DNA from: CBDIHP01 sp965279195
Lineage (GTDB): Bacteria; Planctomycetota; Planctomycetia; Isosphaerales; Isosphaeraceae
Direction: 5' to 3'
Length of the DNA stretch: 64,000 nt
Assembly: GCA_965279195.1 (NCBI GenBank)
Contig: CBDIHP010000030.1
Location: 101,234 to 165,233 of the forward strand
Shown: piece by piece, positions 34,399 to 43,479 of the stretch
Numbering within the stretch: position 1 is the first letter of the stretch
Layout of the letters: every line of letters begins with the position of its first letter
Position numbers and translations under genes: made by a program
The notes under the pieces: model-generated
What the model was told of the DNA's origin: nothing
The model's input: only the letters and a program-made list of their open reading frames with translations
The model's database searches: none

Positions 34399-35910
34399 AT
34401 GTTCGACGACTTCCAGAAACGCCTGTCCTCGGCCCTCGGCAAGTTCCGCCCGCGCGGGGTGCTGACCGAGGCAAGCATCCGCGAAGGCCTGAACGAAGTC
34501 CGCGACGCCCTCCTTGAAGCCGACGTCCATTACGACGTCGTCAAGGAGTTCATGGCCAAGGTCTCCGACAAGGCCGTCGGCCAGACCCTCATCAAGAGCG
34601 TCCGGGCCGACCAGCAGATCGTCAAGATCGTCCACGACGAGCTGGTCGAACTGATGGGCCCGACCGACCCGACGATCCGCATGGAGAAGTCGGGGCCGAC
34701 GATCCTGATGCTCTGCGGGCTCCAGGGGTCGGGCAAGACGACCACCTGCGGCAAGCTCGCCCGCCTGCTGGCCTCGCAAGGCCGCAAGCCCCTGCTCGTC
34801 GCCGCCGACCTCCAGCGCCCGGCGGCCATCGATCAGCTCAAGGTGATCGGCCAGCAGCTCTCGATCCCGGTCTACTCGGAGGCCAACTCCGACCCGGTGA
34901 AGGTCTGCCAGAACGCCCTGATCGAGGCGAACCGCCAGGCCCGCGACACCATCATCCTCGACACCGCGGGCCGCCTCCACATCGACGACGAGTTGATGTC
35001 CGAGCTCCAGCAGATCGAGAAGAAGGTCAAGCCGCACCAGGTCTACTTCGTCTGCGACGCCCTCACCGGCCAGGACGCGGTCTCCTCCGCCGGGGCCTTC
35101 AACAAGGCCCTCGAACTCGACGGCTTGATCCTCACCAAGCTCGACGGCGACGCCCGAGGCGGCGCGGCCCTGTCGGTCAAGAAGATCACCGGTGTCCCCA
35201 TCAAGTTCGTCGGCAAGGGGGAGAAGCTCGACAAGCTCGACCCGTTCGACCCCGAGCGGATCGTCGGCCAGATGCTCGGCATGGGCGACATCGTCGGGCT
35301 GGTCGAGGCGGCCCAGCAGTCGGTCGACGCCGAGGAGATCCAGCGCCAGCAGGAGAAGCTGGCCAAGGGCAAGTTCGACCTCAACGACTTCCGGGCCCAG
35401 CTCACGCAGATGTCCAAGATGGGGTCGATGCGGGAGCTGATGGGCAAGCTGCCCGGCATGGGCCAGATGGCCAGCCAGCTCGAAGGCATGGACGCCGACG
35501 GCGAGATGAAGCGGATCCGGGGCATCATCGACAGCATGACGGCCGCCGAGCGTGCGGATCCGCACAAGATCGACATGTCCCGCCGGCGCCGGATCGCGGC
35601 CGGATCGGGCGTCGAGCCGTCGGACGTCTCCAGCCTGGTCAAGCAGTTCGACGGCATGGCCGCGATGTACAAGCAGATGGCCCAGATGTCGATGCTCGAC
35701 AAGCTGCGGGCCGTCACCGGGCTCGGCCGGGCGGGGGCCTTCAACCCCGGCGCCAGGCTGCTGGCCCCCAAGGGGAACACCGGGAAACGTCTCTCTCCCA
35801 AGGAGCGGGCCAAGCTCCAGAAGGAGAGGGAGAAAGAGGAACGCAAGAAGCGCCGGGAAGAGCGCGACAAGCGCGACGACCGCCCGAATCCGGGAGGTCC
35901 CGGCCGCTGA
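34399..35910 (+). CDS. ffh: Signal recognition particle protein Ffh
   Basis: SRP GTPase that binds 4.5S RNA and the signal sequences of nascent membrane proteins. Residues about 1-90 are the N domain. The G domain has GLQGSGKTT (107-115), DLQRPAA (138-144), DTAGR (188-192) and TKLDGDARGG. The methionine-rich M domain (about 325-440) contains the SRP RNA-binding region around SRRRRIAAGSG. The 503-residue product ends with a highly charged tail of about 45 residues rich in Lys, Arg and Glu, beyond the usual family end. It heads a plus-strand ribosomal cluster, but the strong hairpin after its stop may separate it from rpsP. Confidence 0.97.
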   Translation: MFDDFQKRLSSALGKFRPRGVLTEASIREGLNEVRDALLEADVHYDVVKEFMAKVSDKAVGQTLIKSVRADQQIVKIVHDELVELMGPTDPTIRMEKSGPTILMLCGLQGSGKTTTCGKLARLLASQGRKPLLVAADLQRPAAIDQLKVIGQQLSIPVYSEANSDPVKVCQNALIEANRQARDTIILDTAGRLHIDDELMSELQQIEKKVKPHQVYFVCDALTGQDAVSSAGAFNKALELDGLILTKLDGDARGGAALSVKKITGVPIKFVGKGEKLDKLDPFDPERIVGQMLGMGDIVGLVEAAQQSVDAEEIQRQQEKLAKGKFDLNDFRAQLTQMSKMGSMRELMGKLPGMGQMASQLEGMDADGEMKRIRGIIDSMTAAERADPHKIDMSRRRRIAAGSGVEPSDVSSLVKQFDGMAAMYKQMAQMSMLDKLRAVTGLGRAGAFNPGARLLAPKGNTGKRLSPKERAKLQKEREKEERKKRREERDKRDDRPNPGGPGR

Positions 35911-35917
35911 TTCCGTG

Positions 35918-35943
35918 CCGGCCCCGGGATGTGCCGGGGCCGG
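35918..35943 (+). terminator. Hairpin between ffh and rpsP
   Basis: A perfect 10-bp GC stem (CCGGCCCCGG at 35918-35927 with CCGGGGCCGG at 35934-35943, six-base loop) follows the ffh stop by seven bases. There is no T run, so it may be a weak terminator, an attenuator or an RNA-stabilising end. Confidence 0.45.
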
Positions 35944-36109
35944 GTCTGCCGTTCGATAGGGGTTGGGTCGGGACGGTCTCTCAGCAGGCCCCCGCCCGAC
36001 ACGCCAGGCCGCCGTGGGCTCGGGACCGGCCTGGTCGGGGAGAGTGCTCCTCGGATCCCGATGGACTCGCCATGCGTCCGAGCCGTGCCTTGTTGTCCAG
36101 GAGTTTCGA

Positions 36110-36457
36110 GTGGTTCGCATCCGCATGAAGTCGTTCGGCCGCCGTCACCGCCCGTTCTTCCGGATCTGCGCGATGGACTCGCGCACCGGCCGCGACGGGA
36201 CCGCGATCGAGGAGCTGGGGCACTACGACCCCATGGTCCGCAACACCGACGCCCGGACCGTCCTGAAGAAGAGCCGGATCCGCTACTGGCTGTCCGTCGG
36301 CGCCCAGCCGTCGGAGAAGGTCGCGGCCCTGCTCGCCCGCTACGGCGTGACCAAGCCCGCCCCGGGCGAGGACTGGCAGCTCCCGGAGGACGCCCCCGGC
36401 GCCACCCCGGTCGCCGCCGCTGCCCCCGCCCCGGCCACGGAAACCAAGCCGTCCTGA
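36110..36457 (+). CDS. rpsP: 30S ribosomal protein S16
   Basis: Small-subunit protein needed for 30S assembly. With start at GTG 36110 the 115-residue protein begins MVRIRMKSFGRRHRPFFRIC, the classic S16 N-terminus. It continues with DGTAIEELGHYDPM and RIRYWLSVGAQPSEKVAALL. AGGAG seven bases upstream decides this GTG over the ATG six codons later. About 25 C-terminal residues, rich in Ala and Pro, extend past the usual end. The gene follows ffh by about 200 bp and precedes trmD directly; the usual rimM is absent. Confidence 0.97.
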   Translation: MVRIRMKSFGRRHRPFFRICAMDSRTGRDGTAIEELGHYDPMVRNTDARTVLKKSRIRYWLSVGAQPSEKVAALLARYGVTKPAPGEDWQLPEDAPGATPVAAAAPAPATETKPS

Positions 36458-36504
36458 CCCGACCCTGAACCGGGTCCGCGACGCCCCCGCCTCGGTCCAA
36501 GACG

Positions 36505-37338
36505 ATGGAGACAGCGCCTCCCACGAACGAGCCGACCGTCGAGACCGCACCGACGCCCCTCCGCGTCGACCTGCTGACCCTGTTCCCCAACCTCTTCGAC
36601 GGGTTCCTGAGCGAGAGCATCCTCAAGCGGGCGATCGACGCCGGCCTGATCGATGTGAGGCGCTGGAACCTGAGAGACTGGGCGGACGGGAGGCACAAGC
36701 AGGTGGACGACCGCCCCTACGGCGGCGGGCCCGGCATGGTCCTGATGGCCCCTCCCGTGGTGGCCGCCGTCGAGAGCGTCCGGTCCCAAGGCCCTCACCC
36801 CGGCCGACTGATCGCCATGACCCCCTCGGGACGTCGCCTCGACCAGGCGCTCGTCCGGGAACTCGCGGGCGAGCCCCGACTGATCCTGCTCTGCGGCAGG
36901 TACGAAGGGTTCGACGAGCGGATCCTCGAGGAGCTCGACCCCGAGCTGGTCTCCATCGGCGATTACGTCCTCTCCGGCGGCGAGGTCCCGGCGATGGTGG
37001 TTGTGGACGCGGTGATGCGTCTGATCCCCGGCGTGCTCGGCGACGCCGAGAGCGCCCAGGACGAATCGTTCGGCCCCGAAGGCGGCCTCGAATATCCCCA
37101 CTACACCCGGCCCCGAGTGTTTCGCGGCCGAGACGTTCCGGAGATCCTCCTCGGCGGCAACCACGCCGAGATCGCGGCCTGGCGGCGGGCGCAGTCCCTC
37201 GAACGCACGAGGCAGAGACGGCTCGACCTCTACCGGCCCCCGGAACCGCTCCAGAAATCCCGGGCGCGCCAGCGTCCCAGGCCAGACACCCCCGCCGACG
37301 ACGCGGGTTCGCCGACCGCGGCGGAAAGGACAGATTGA
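36505..37338 (+). CDS. trmD: tRNA (guanine-N1)-methyltransferase TrmD
   Basis: SPOUT-family enzyme that methylates G37 of tRNAs with G at position 36, protecting the reading frame. The 277-residue protein has DLLTLFPNLFDGFLSESIL, the DDRPYGGGPGMVLM block, the cofactor knot LLCGRYEGFDERI with IGDYVLSGGE, and the C-terminal GNHAEIAAWRRAQSLERT. An N-terminal extension of about 20 residues precedes the conserved core and the C-terminus is Pro/Arg-rich. It lies between rpsP and rplS, where it is found in most bacteria, 47 bp after rpsP and only 3 bp before rplS. Confidence 0.96.
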   Translation: METAPPTNEPTVETAPTPLRVDLLTLFPNLFDGFLSESILKRAIDAGLIDVRRWNLRDWADGRHKQVDDRPYGGGPGMVLMAPPVVAAVESVRSQGPHPGRLIAMTPSGRRLDQALVRELAGEPRLILLCGRYEGFDERILEELDPELVSIGDYVLSGGEVPAMVVVDAVMRLIPGVLGDAESAQDESFGPEGGLEYPHYTRPRVFRGRDVPEILLGGNHAEIAAWRRAQSLERTRQRRLDLYRPPEPLQKSRARQRPRPDTPADDAGSPTAAERTD

Positions 37339-37341
37339 GCC

Positions 37342-37815
37342 ATGCAGAATCGCCTGATGGAGCTCGTCGAACAGTCGAGCATGAAGAAGGAGATCCCCAA
37401 ATTCGAGATCGGCGACACCGTCGACGTCCACGTCCGGATCCTGGAAGGCGAGAAGGAACGCATCCAGATCTTCAACGGCGTCGTCATCGCCCGGTCGGGG
37501 ACCAAGACCCGCGAGATGTTCGTCGTCCGCCGGATCGTCCAGGGCGAGGGCGTCGAGCGTAAGTTCCCCGTCCACTCGCCGCGGATCGCCGACATCGCCG
37601 TGAAGCGCTCGGGCAAGGTCCGCCGCGCCAAGCTCTACTACCTCCGCAACCTCTCGGGCAAGGCCGTCCGACTCAAGGAACGCTTCCCCTCGGGGACCGC
37701 GACCGCCGAGCAGGCCAAGGCCGCCAAGGCCGAACGCCGCGCCGCCCGCGCCGCCCGCAAGGCCGCCAAGGAGCAGGCCAAGGTCGAGGCCAAGGCCCCG
37801 AAGGCCGAAGGCTGA
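37342..37815 (+). CDS. rplS: 50S ribosomal protein L19
   Basis: Large-subunit protein at the 30S-50S interface. The 157-residue product has the L19 core FEIGDTVDVHVRILEGEKER, IQIFNGVVIARSG, FVVRRIVQGEGVERKFPVHS and VRRAKLYYLRNLSGKAVRLKE. The standard protein ends near residue 118; here about 40 more residues follow, almost all Ala, Lys, Arg and Glu, forming a charged helical tail. Such tails on ribosomal proteins are common in planctomycetes. The ATG is 3 bp after trmD. A strong terminator follows, closing the cluster. Confidence 0.96.
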   Translation: MQNRLMELVEQSSMKKEIPKFEIGDTVDVHVRILEGEKERIQIFNGVVIARSGTKTREMFVVRRIVQGEGVERKFPVHSPRIADIAVKRSGKVRRAKLYYLRNLSGKAVRLKERFPSGTATAEQAKAAKAERRAARAARKAAKEQAKVEAKAPKAEG

Positions 37816-37867
37816 GCCAGTCCGGTTTGACTCTCGATCGAATCGCCCCGCCACTGGCGGCGGCAAG

Positions 37868-37893
37868 AAGGGCCCGCAACGCGGGCCCTTTTT
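37868..37893 (+). terminator. Rho-independent terminator after rplS
   Basis: A 10-bp stem (AAGGGCCCGC at 37868-37877 with GCGGGCCCTT at 37881-37890, loop AAC) runs directly into a T tract. This is a textbook intrinsic terminator for the trmD-rplS transcript. Confidence 0.93.
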
Positions 37894-38078
37894 CGTTCAC
37901 TCAAGGCCCCTCCTGGTCGGGTGGAGTCGCAAGTCCGACCCAACGGGGAGGCGCTACCCCACAAAGGACGCGAACGACACGCGCGACCTTGAATCGCCAC
38001 AGGGGCATGACGTAGATATCGAGACTCATAGGCCAACCCCGTGACGCAGCGTGACTTCATGGTCCGTGATTGCGGATC

Positions 38079-40634
38079 CTACTTATCCGAATGGGTGCAC
38101 ATGTCGCAGGTGGGTTCGCCTCCTGTGACGGTGTGCCGCCGCATCTCGGAGCCGGCGGGCCAAACGAGGATGTCGATGTACTCGCGCTGGCGGCGGGCCA
38201 TCTGATCGACGCATCGCCATGTCGATTCGGCGCCCAGCCCGGCGAACAGGACGGCCGAGTAGCGGGGGTTCCTCGGGTTCGAACCGGCCGCGATGACCGA
38301 CGACCGGGCGTGTCCGTAGACGACGTCGCCGACCTTGAAGCTGCCCGGGGTGAACTGAACCGGGAGGTTCCCCGACAGCTTTGCAGAGATTGCGTTGGAG
38401 TCGGGCCGGCCGACGAGCAGGAGGTGGTGGTCCTTCAGGTCCTCTTCGGTCACCGCCGAGTCGGCCTTGATGGGGACGGTGACATTCGACCAGCGCCGGC
38501 GGATCGCCTGCTGCAACCGCTCGGCGGCCTCCTCGTGGGCGTGGACATCCTTGAGCGTGCCGAAGACGATCAGGGCCTTCTCGGGCTCGTCCTCGAACGA
38601 ATCCACGGACCAGTAGTTCTTCGCGAGTGCCTCATTGGAGACGCCGGGTAGTCCCGTCCTGGTGAGCCAGGGGTCGAAGATCTTGGCCAGTGGCTTGCCG
38701 GCGGCCTTCTCGGCGGCGACGCGGAAGTCGGCCGTGGCGACCGGCTTGCCGGCATTGGCGCGGCCGAATGCGTCCATGAAGCCGACGAACTTCGCGTGCC
38801 CCATCGCCTTGTGTAGCTCGGCGAGGAGCAGTACGCCCTTGTTGGCCGCAATCTCGTACCACTCGGACTGGGTCACATCGGAGACCGTCCTGTCGAGCGG
38901 GACGTCCTTGCCCCAGCGGCGGACGGCGGTGGCATAACGCGAGCGGTGGGCATAGAGGGCGGCGTCGAGCTTCTTCTGCTCGGCCTTGCCGAACGAGTCG
39001 CCCGACTCGACGTGCAAGGCGTTCTCGATCGAGACGATCCGCTCGTAGTCGGCGAAGGCGGCTGCGAGCCAGCTATCGGCGGGGGTCCTCGGGAAGATCG
39101 TCCCGTGCCACGCGGGCTCATGCACGTTGATCGACACATCTTCATCGTCGCCCGACGAGCCGTCGCCCTTGCCTCCGAGGTCGACCGCCACGGCCGTGCC
39201 CTTCGGCAAGGCCGGCGGGGCGTCGGGGGCGAGGACGGTCCAGTCGTTGGGGATCAGGGAACGCATGCCCGGGACGCGGTTGCGGTCGAATTCGGTCGGC
39301 TCCCAGGTGCGGCCGAGCGGGTTGCCGAAGATCGCCCAGACCTTGAGGTCCTTCGCCATCTCCGAGGTCGTGAACTTGGCGTCGAGCGACGGGAACGCGG
39401 CCAGGGGCGGGGTGGTGAACGCCTTGAAGCCGAAGTCGGCGTCGATCTTTCCCTTGTGGGCGTTGTAGAGCTTCAGCCAGGCCTGGTCGCGGTCGGACGG
39501 GTGCCAGACCAGGTTCGCCGGCTTGCCCTCGACCGACGCGACGGTTTCGAGCCGGACCGCCTGATCCTTGCCGTTGTTGCAGCCCCAGTAGAACCCCTTG
39601 GTGCCGCCGTACCACTCGTCCTTGCCGCTGCGCCAGAGCTTGGAGGTGTGCGTCCCCAGCTCGAACATGGCGATCTCGTTGGTCTTGGTGTCACCGAGGA
39701 GCCATTCATTGGTGTACAGGCCGTTGCTCGACGTGCCGAGGATGGCCACGGCCTTGTCGATCGAATCCGCGTACTGGAGCGTCTTGCGGATCCGCGACGC
39801 CAGGGCCAGGCCGGTCACGTCGAACTTCGTCTGTGAGATGGTGGTCTCGGTGACGAGCAGGCCGGCGTCGTTCATGTAGTAGTCCATGCCCGACTGGATC
39901 CCGCCGGGGTAGGTCTGCATCAGGACGCGGTGGCCCTTCTCGGGCTTGATGTCGAGCCAGACGTTGAAGTAATTCACGAATGCGATGTTGAACATCGTGA
40001 TGTGGCCGAAGACGATCTTGCCGTCCGCCGTGGCCGGGCCGGTCGCCGCGAAGGCCGAACAATGCTCGGGGTGGTCCGCCGCCGGCCGGGCCTGGTTCTT
40101 CGGCTCCTTGAACCGCTTACCTTCGAGCCCGTTGGCCGTGGCCTCCAGCGCGCTTTCGAGGAACTCCAGCTCGATGTCGGAGTTGAGGGTCACGATGTCG
40201 AGGAAGTCGAGGGCCCGGCCATTGAACGTCGCCCCGGCCTCGGCCGCGCCGTCGGCGATGCCCTTCATCTCTTCCAGGAACTCGGGATCATATTTCCGGA
40301 CGAACAGGGCGTTGGTGGTCATCCGGAGCTGGTCCCAGATGGCCCCCGCCTCGTTCTTGCCGCGCTTGACGGCCAGCACCTTGATGTACTCGGCGATCTC
40401 GGGGGCGAGCAACTTTCCGTGCTGGTATCCGCGCTCGTAGGGCTTGCCTTCGATATGGACGACAATCCACCCGGCCTGCGGGTAACGATACCCCTTGCCA
40501 TGCCTGAGGACCGACGCCGGGTCCGTCCCATACTGCTTGACGAGGTCCTTCGGCGGCTCGGCCGCCCGGGCGGGCCAGGCGAACAGGGCCGCCAGAACGA
40601 GGGCGGTTCCGAGTCGGGTCAGTCGCGGCGTCAT
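38079..40634 (-). CDS. Secreted C45-type acyltransferase/phospholipase B-like protein with M1-like C-terminal region
   Basis: An 851-residue exported protein with signal peptide at residues 1-24. Residues about 45-480 match the C45 peptidase/acyl-CoA:6-APA acyltransferase and phospholipase B-like fold. The expected self-processing nucleophile is Cys192 in EHCSAFAATG, with HITMFNIAFVNYFN and GMDYYMNDAGLLVTETTIS downstream. Residues about 590-665 (AELHKAMGHAKFVGFMDAFG, then TADFRVAAEKAAGKPLAKIF) resemble the helical segment after the active site of M1 aminopeptidases, but no HExxH is present. The last 200 residues form an extra domain, ending in a CDMCTHSDK tail. The true reaction (amidase, acyltransferase or phospholipase) is unknown. 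Confidence 0.8.
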   Translation of the reverse strand: MTPRLTRLGTALVLAALFAWPARAAEPPKDLVKQYGTDPASVLRHGKGYRYPQAGWIVVHIEGKPYERGYQHGKLLAPEIAEYIKVLAVKRGKNEAGAIWDQLRMTTNALFVRKYDPEFLEEMKGIADGAAEAGATFNGRALDFLDIVTLNSDIELEFLESALEATANGLEGKRFKEPKNQARPAADHPEHCSAFAATGPATADGKIVFGHITMFNIAFVNYFNVWLDIKPEKGHRVLMQTYPGGIQSGMDYYMNDAGLLVTETTISQTKFDVTGLALASRIRKTLQYADSIDKAVAILGTSSNGLYTNEWLLGDTKTNEIAMFELGTHTSKLWRSGKDEWYGGTKGFYWGCNNGKDQAVRLETVASVEGKPANLVWHPSDRDQAWLKLYNAHKGKIDADFGFKAFTTPPLAAFPSLDAKFTTSEMAKDLKVWAIFGNPLGRTWEPTEFDRNRVPGMRSLIPNDWTVLAPDAPPALPKGTAVAVDLGGKGDGSSGDDEDVSINVHEPAWHGTIFPRTPADSWLAAAFADYERIVSIENALHVESGDSFGKAEQKKLDAALYAHRSRYATAVRRWGKDVPLDRTVSDVTQSEWYEIAANKGVLLLAELHKAMGHAKFVGFMDAFGRANAGKPVATADFRVAAEKAAGKPLAKIFDPWLTRTGLPGVSNEALAKNYWSVDSFEDEPEKALIVFGTLKDVHAHEEAAERLQQAIRRRWSNVTVPIKADSAVTEEDLKDHHLLLVGRPDSNAISAKLSGNLPVQFTPGSFKVGDVVYGHARSSVIAAGSNPRNPRYSAVLFAGLGAESTWRCVDQMARRQREYIDILVWPAGSEMRRHTVTGGEPTCDMCTHSDK

Positions 40635-40871
40635 GGCGGTTCGGCTCCGTGTTGGCGAGTGCGTCGCGTCCGTCGGCTGTGGGCGTCGATTCTAGACGGA
40701 TCGGACTGCCGTTGACAAAGGGCCCCGGCGTTCCCGATATCTTTCCGAGGGCCGACGAGAATCTCTCCGGCCGCGCGCCGAAGACTCCGATGGAAGCCGG
40801 GCCCGTTCCCGACGACCGCCCACCACCCGCGAACCGCCGAGGGACCCGGCCGAAGACCGGCCAGGAATGCC

Positions 40872-41639
40872 ATGTCGGACGACCCCACGCCGCCTCCCGA
40901 GGATACCGTCGAACTCCCGGAGCCCGTGCCGCTCCAGGACAATGACCCGACGAAGTTGCGGGTCCAGGACGAGGTCGAACTCATCCTCCCCCCGCCGGGA
41001 TACGTGAGCGTGACCACGGACGAGGAGCCAGTCACCCGCGTCCTGCCGTCGTCGAGCCCGACGCTGGCGATCCCCGAGCCTGTCCCGCTGCCGCCGGCCC
41101 CCGCGCCGCTCGACCTCTCGCCCGTCCTGACGGTGATTCACTCGCTGGCGGAGTCGCTCCACGTCAAGTTCGACGGGCTCCTGACCAAGTTCGAGCGAGA
41201 ACTCCGGGCCGAATCCACCCGCGAGCGGATCGTCGACCGCCTCCACGCCGAACTCCAGGAATACAAGCAGGATATGCTCCTGGGCGTCATGAAGCCGGTC
41301 TTCCTCGACCTGATCCAGCTCCACGACGACATCGGCAAGATGGTCGCTGCCCAGGGGACGAGCATCCCGGAGGACAACACGCTTGCCCGGCAGCTCCTCG
41401 ACACCCTGTCCGGCTACCAGCAGGCGATCGAGGACATCCTCTACCGTCAGGGGGTCGAGCCCTTCAGCCTGGAGGGCGAGACCTTCGACCCCCGCAAGCA
41501 GCGGGCGGCGACGACGGTCGCGACCGACGACCCCTCCCTGGCCAAGACCATCGCCGCGCGGCAGCGGAAAGGGTTCCAGTCGGGCGAGAGGGTACTCCGG
41601 CCGGAGGTGGTATCGGTCTACGCCCTCAAGAAGGTATGA
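40872..41639 (+). CDS. grpE: GrpE-family nucleotide exchange factor
   Basis: A co-chaperone that releases ADP from DnaK. The 255-residue protein has a Pro- and acid-rich N-terminal extension of about 75 residues. A helical dimerisation stalk follows at about residues 80-160 (HSLAESLHVKFDGLLTKFER, with YKQDMLLGVMKPVFLDLIQL). The C-terminal beta domain carries GVEPFSLEGETFDPRKQRA, RQRKGFQSGERVLRPEVVSV, the GrpE signature region. dnaK and dnaJ are not nearby, so this may be one of several GrpE-like proteins in the genome. It lies 237 bp from the divergent C45-type gene and 204 bp before the ATP-grasp gene. Confidence 0.85.
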   Translation: MSDDPTPPPEDTVELPEPVPLQDNDPTKLRVQDEVELILPPPGYVSVTTDEEPVTRVLPSSSPTLAIPEPVPLPPAPAPLDLSPVLTVIHSLAESLHVKFDGLLTKFERELRAESTRERIVDRLHAELQEYKQDMLLGVMKPVFLDLIQLHDDIGKMVAAQGTSIPEDNTLARQLLDTLSGYQQAIEDILYRQGVEPFSLEGETFDPRKQRAATTVATDDPSLAKTIAARQRKGFQSGERVLRPEVVSVYALKKV

Positions 41640-41791
41640 CGGTCGTGCCGATTTTCTGGGAAGCAGCCCCCGCGTCGGGCTGACCGAGCATGGCGCGGGC
41701 TTTGCTTTTGATCACAAAACACCGTTCGCGACGCCATTTCTTCACGCATCACCCATTTTTCGGGCATCGCCTGCCCGGGAATTCGGCAGTT

Positions 41792-41804
41792 GGACATGTT
41801 GTCC
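41792..41804. promoter_or_regulatory. Small palindrome upstream of the ATP-grasp triad
   Basis: GGACA-TGT-TGTCC forms a 5-bp inverted repeat with a three-base centre, about 40 bp before the ATP-grasp start and inside an AT-richer stretch. It looks like a possible operator. A 6-bp hairpin, CGGGCA/TGCCCG, lies just upstream at 41761-41777. Neither has a known binding protein. Confidence 0.25.
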
Positions 41805-41843
41805 TGCGGGTGATGTGCGTCGCGAGGGTCCAGGGGCGTGCCC

Positions 41844-43385
41844 ATGAATCCCGTCGCGTCCGCCACGCCCGCCGGTGACGAAATGTCCGACACGAACGCC
41901 TCCTCTCCCCGCTTCGAACCGCCGTTCGACCAGTACGAACTCGACGGGACCTTCTTCGACGAGATGTTCGACGGCGGCGGCACGCCCCGGTCATCCTACG
42001 AGTTCCTCCACAGGCGGATGCTCCAGCTCCCCGTGGACCAGCTCCGGCGCCGGCAGCAGGATGCCGAGCTGTCATTCCTGCACCAGGGGATCACCTTCAC
42101 GGTCTACGGCCGGGACGAGGGCACCGAGAGGATCTTCCCCTACGACCTCATCCCCCGGATCATCACCTCGTCCGAGTGGGCGACCATCGAGAAGGGCCTG
42201 ACCCAGCGGATCACCGCCCTGAATCTGTTCCTCAAGGACGTCTATCACGAGGGGCGGATCCTCAAGGAGAAGGTCGTCCCGCGCGAGCTGGTGACCTCCT
42301 GCCCACACTTCCAAAGGGGGATGCGGGGCGTGAGCGTCCCGCGGGATATCTACGTCTCGATCGTCGGCACCGACCTCGTCCGCCTGGAGAATGGCCAGTT
42401 CGCGGTCCTGGAGGACAACCTCCGGGTGCCCAGCGGCGTGTCCTACATGCTGGTCAACCGGCAGGTCATGAAGCGGGTCTTCCCCTTGCTGTTCCGCGAC
42501 CAGGGGGTCCGGCCGATCGACCACTACGGGCAGGCCCTGCTCTCGACGCTCAAGTACCTGGCGCCGTCGAGCCTACCCGATCCGACCATCGTCCTCCTGA
42601 CGCCCGGCGTGTTCAACTCGGCCTACTTCGAGCACACCTTCCTCGCCCGGCAGATGGGCATCGAGCTGGTCGAGGGCCGCGACCTCCTGACGCACGACAA
42701 CGTCGTCTACATGCGGACGATCTCCGGATTGAGGCGTGTCGATGTGATCTACCGCCGGGTCGACGACGACTTCCTCGACCCCCTCGCGTTCCGGCCCGAC
42801 TCGCAGCTGGGCGTCCCCGGCCTGTTCAACGCCTACCGCGCGGGCAACGTGGCCTTCGCCAACGCCGTCGGCACCGGGATCGCCGACGACAAGGCCCTCT
42901 ACGCCTACGTCCCCGACATCATCAAGTTCTATCTCCGTGAGGAGCCGATCCTGCCGAACGTCGAGACGTTCCTGATGAACAACAGCACCCACCGGCAGCA
43001 CGCCCTGGAGAACCTCGACAAGATGGTGGTCAAGGCGGTGGGCGAGTCGGGCGGCTACGGCATGCTCATCGGCCCGCACAGCACGGCCAAGCAGCGCGAG
43101 GAGTTCCGGGATCGGATCAACGCGAACCCGCGCAATTACATCGCCCAGCCGACCCTGGCGCTGTCGAAGGCCCCCTGCTTCATCGACGGCGGAATCCAGT
43201 CGCGGCACGTGGACCTCCGGCCGTACATCCTCTACGGCGAGAAGATCACGATCGTCCCCGGCGGCCTCACCCGGGTCGCACTCCGTCGCGGGTCGCTCGT
43301 GGTGAACTCCTCGCAGGGCGGCGGCAGCAAGGACACCTGGGTCCTGCACGACTCGAAGTCGGCCAACGATCACTACGTGCGCTGA
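41844..43385 (+). CDS. Circularly permuted type 2 ATP-grasp protein
   Basis: A 513-residue member of the DUF404/DUF407 family, predicted to be an amide- or peptide-bond-forming ligase with a circularly permuted ATP-grasp fold. Family blocks seen are GITFTVYGRDEGTERIFPYD, RGVSVPRDIYVSIVGTDLVR, FAVLEDNLRVPSGVSYMLVN, VEGRDLLTHDNVVYMRT, NAVGTGIADDKALYAYVPDI and LVVNSSQGGGSKDTWVL. ATG 41844 has AGGGG seven bases upstream; a GTG two codons earlier and an ATG 13 codons later are alternatives. It starts the conserved triad with the alpha-E and transglutaminase genes that follow in the same direction. Confidence 0.93.
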   Translation: MNPVASATPAGDEMSDTNASSPRFEPPFDQYELDGTFFDEMFDGGGTPRSSYEFLHRRMLQLPVDQLRRRQQDAELSFLHQGITFTVYGRDEGTERIFPYDLIPRIITSSEWATIEKGLTQRITALNLFLKDVYHEGRILKEKVVPRELVTSCPHFQRGMRGVSVPRDIYVSIVGTDLVRLENGQFAVLEDNLRVPSGVSYMLVNRQVMKRVFPLLFRDQGVRPIDHYGQALLSTLKYLAPSSLPDPTIVLLTPGVFNSAYFEHTFLARQMGIELVEGRDLLTHDNVVYMRTISGLRRVDVIYRRVDDDFLDPLAFRPDSQLGVPGLFNAYRAGNVAFANAVGTGIADDKALYAYVPDIIKFYLREEPILPNVETFLMNNSTHRQHALENLDKMVVKAVGESGGYGMLIGPHSTAKQREEFRDRINANPRNYIAQPTLALSKAPCFIDGGIQSRHVDLRPYILYGEKITIVPGGLTRVALRRGSLVVNSSQGGGSKDTWVLHDSKSANDHYVR

Positions 43386-43479
43386 GCCCCTCGGCTGAAT
43401 CCATCCCGACCGAACGACTCGCACTCTCCCCGTCCCGGGCGTCGATGCCCTGGGATGGCCTCGAAAGGATCGGACCGCC

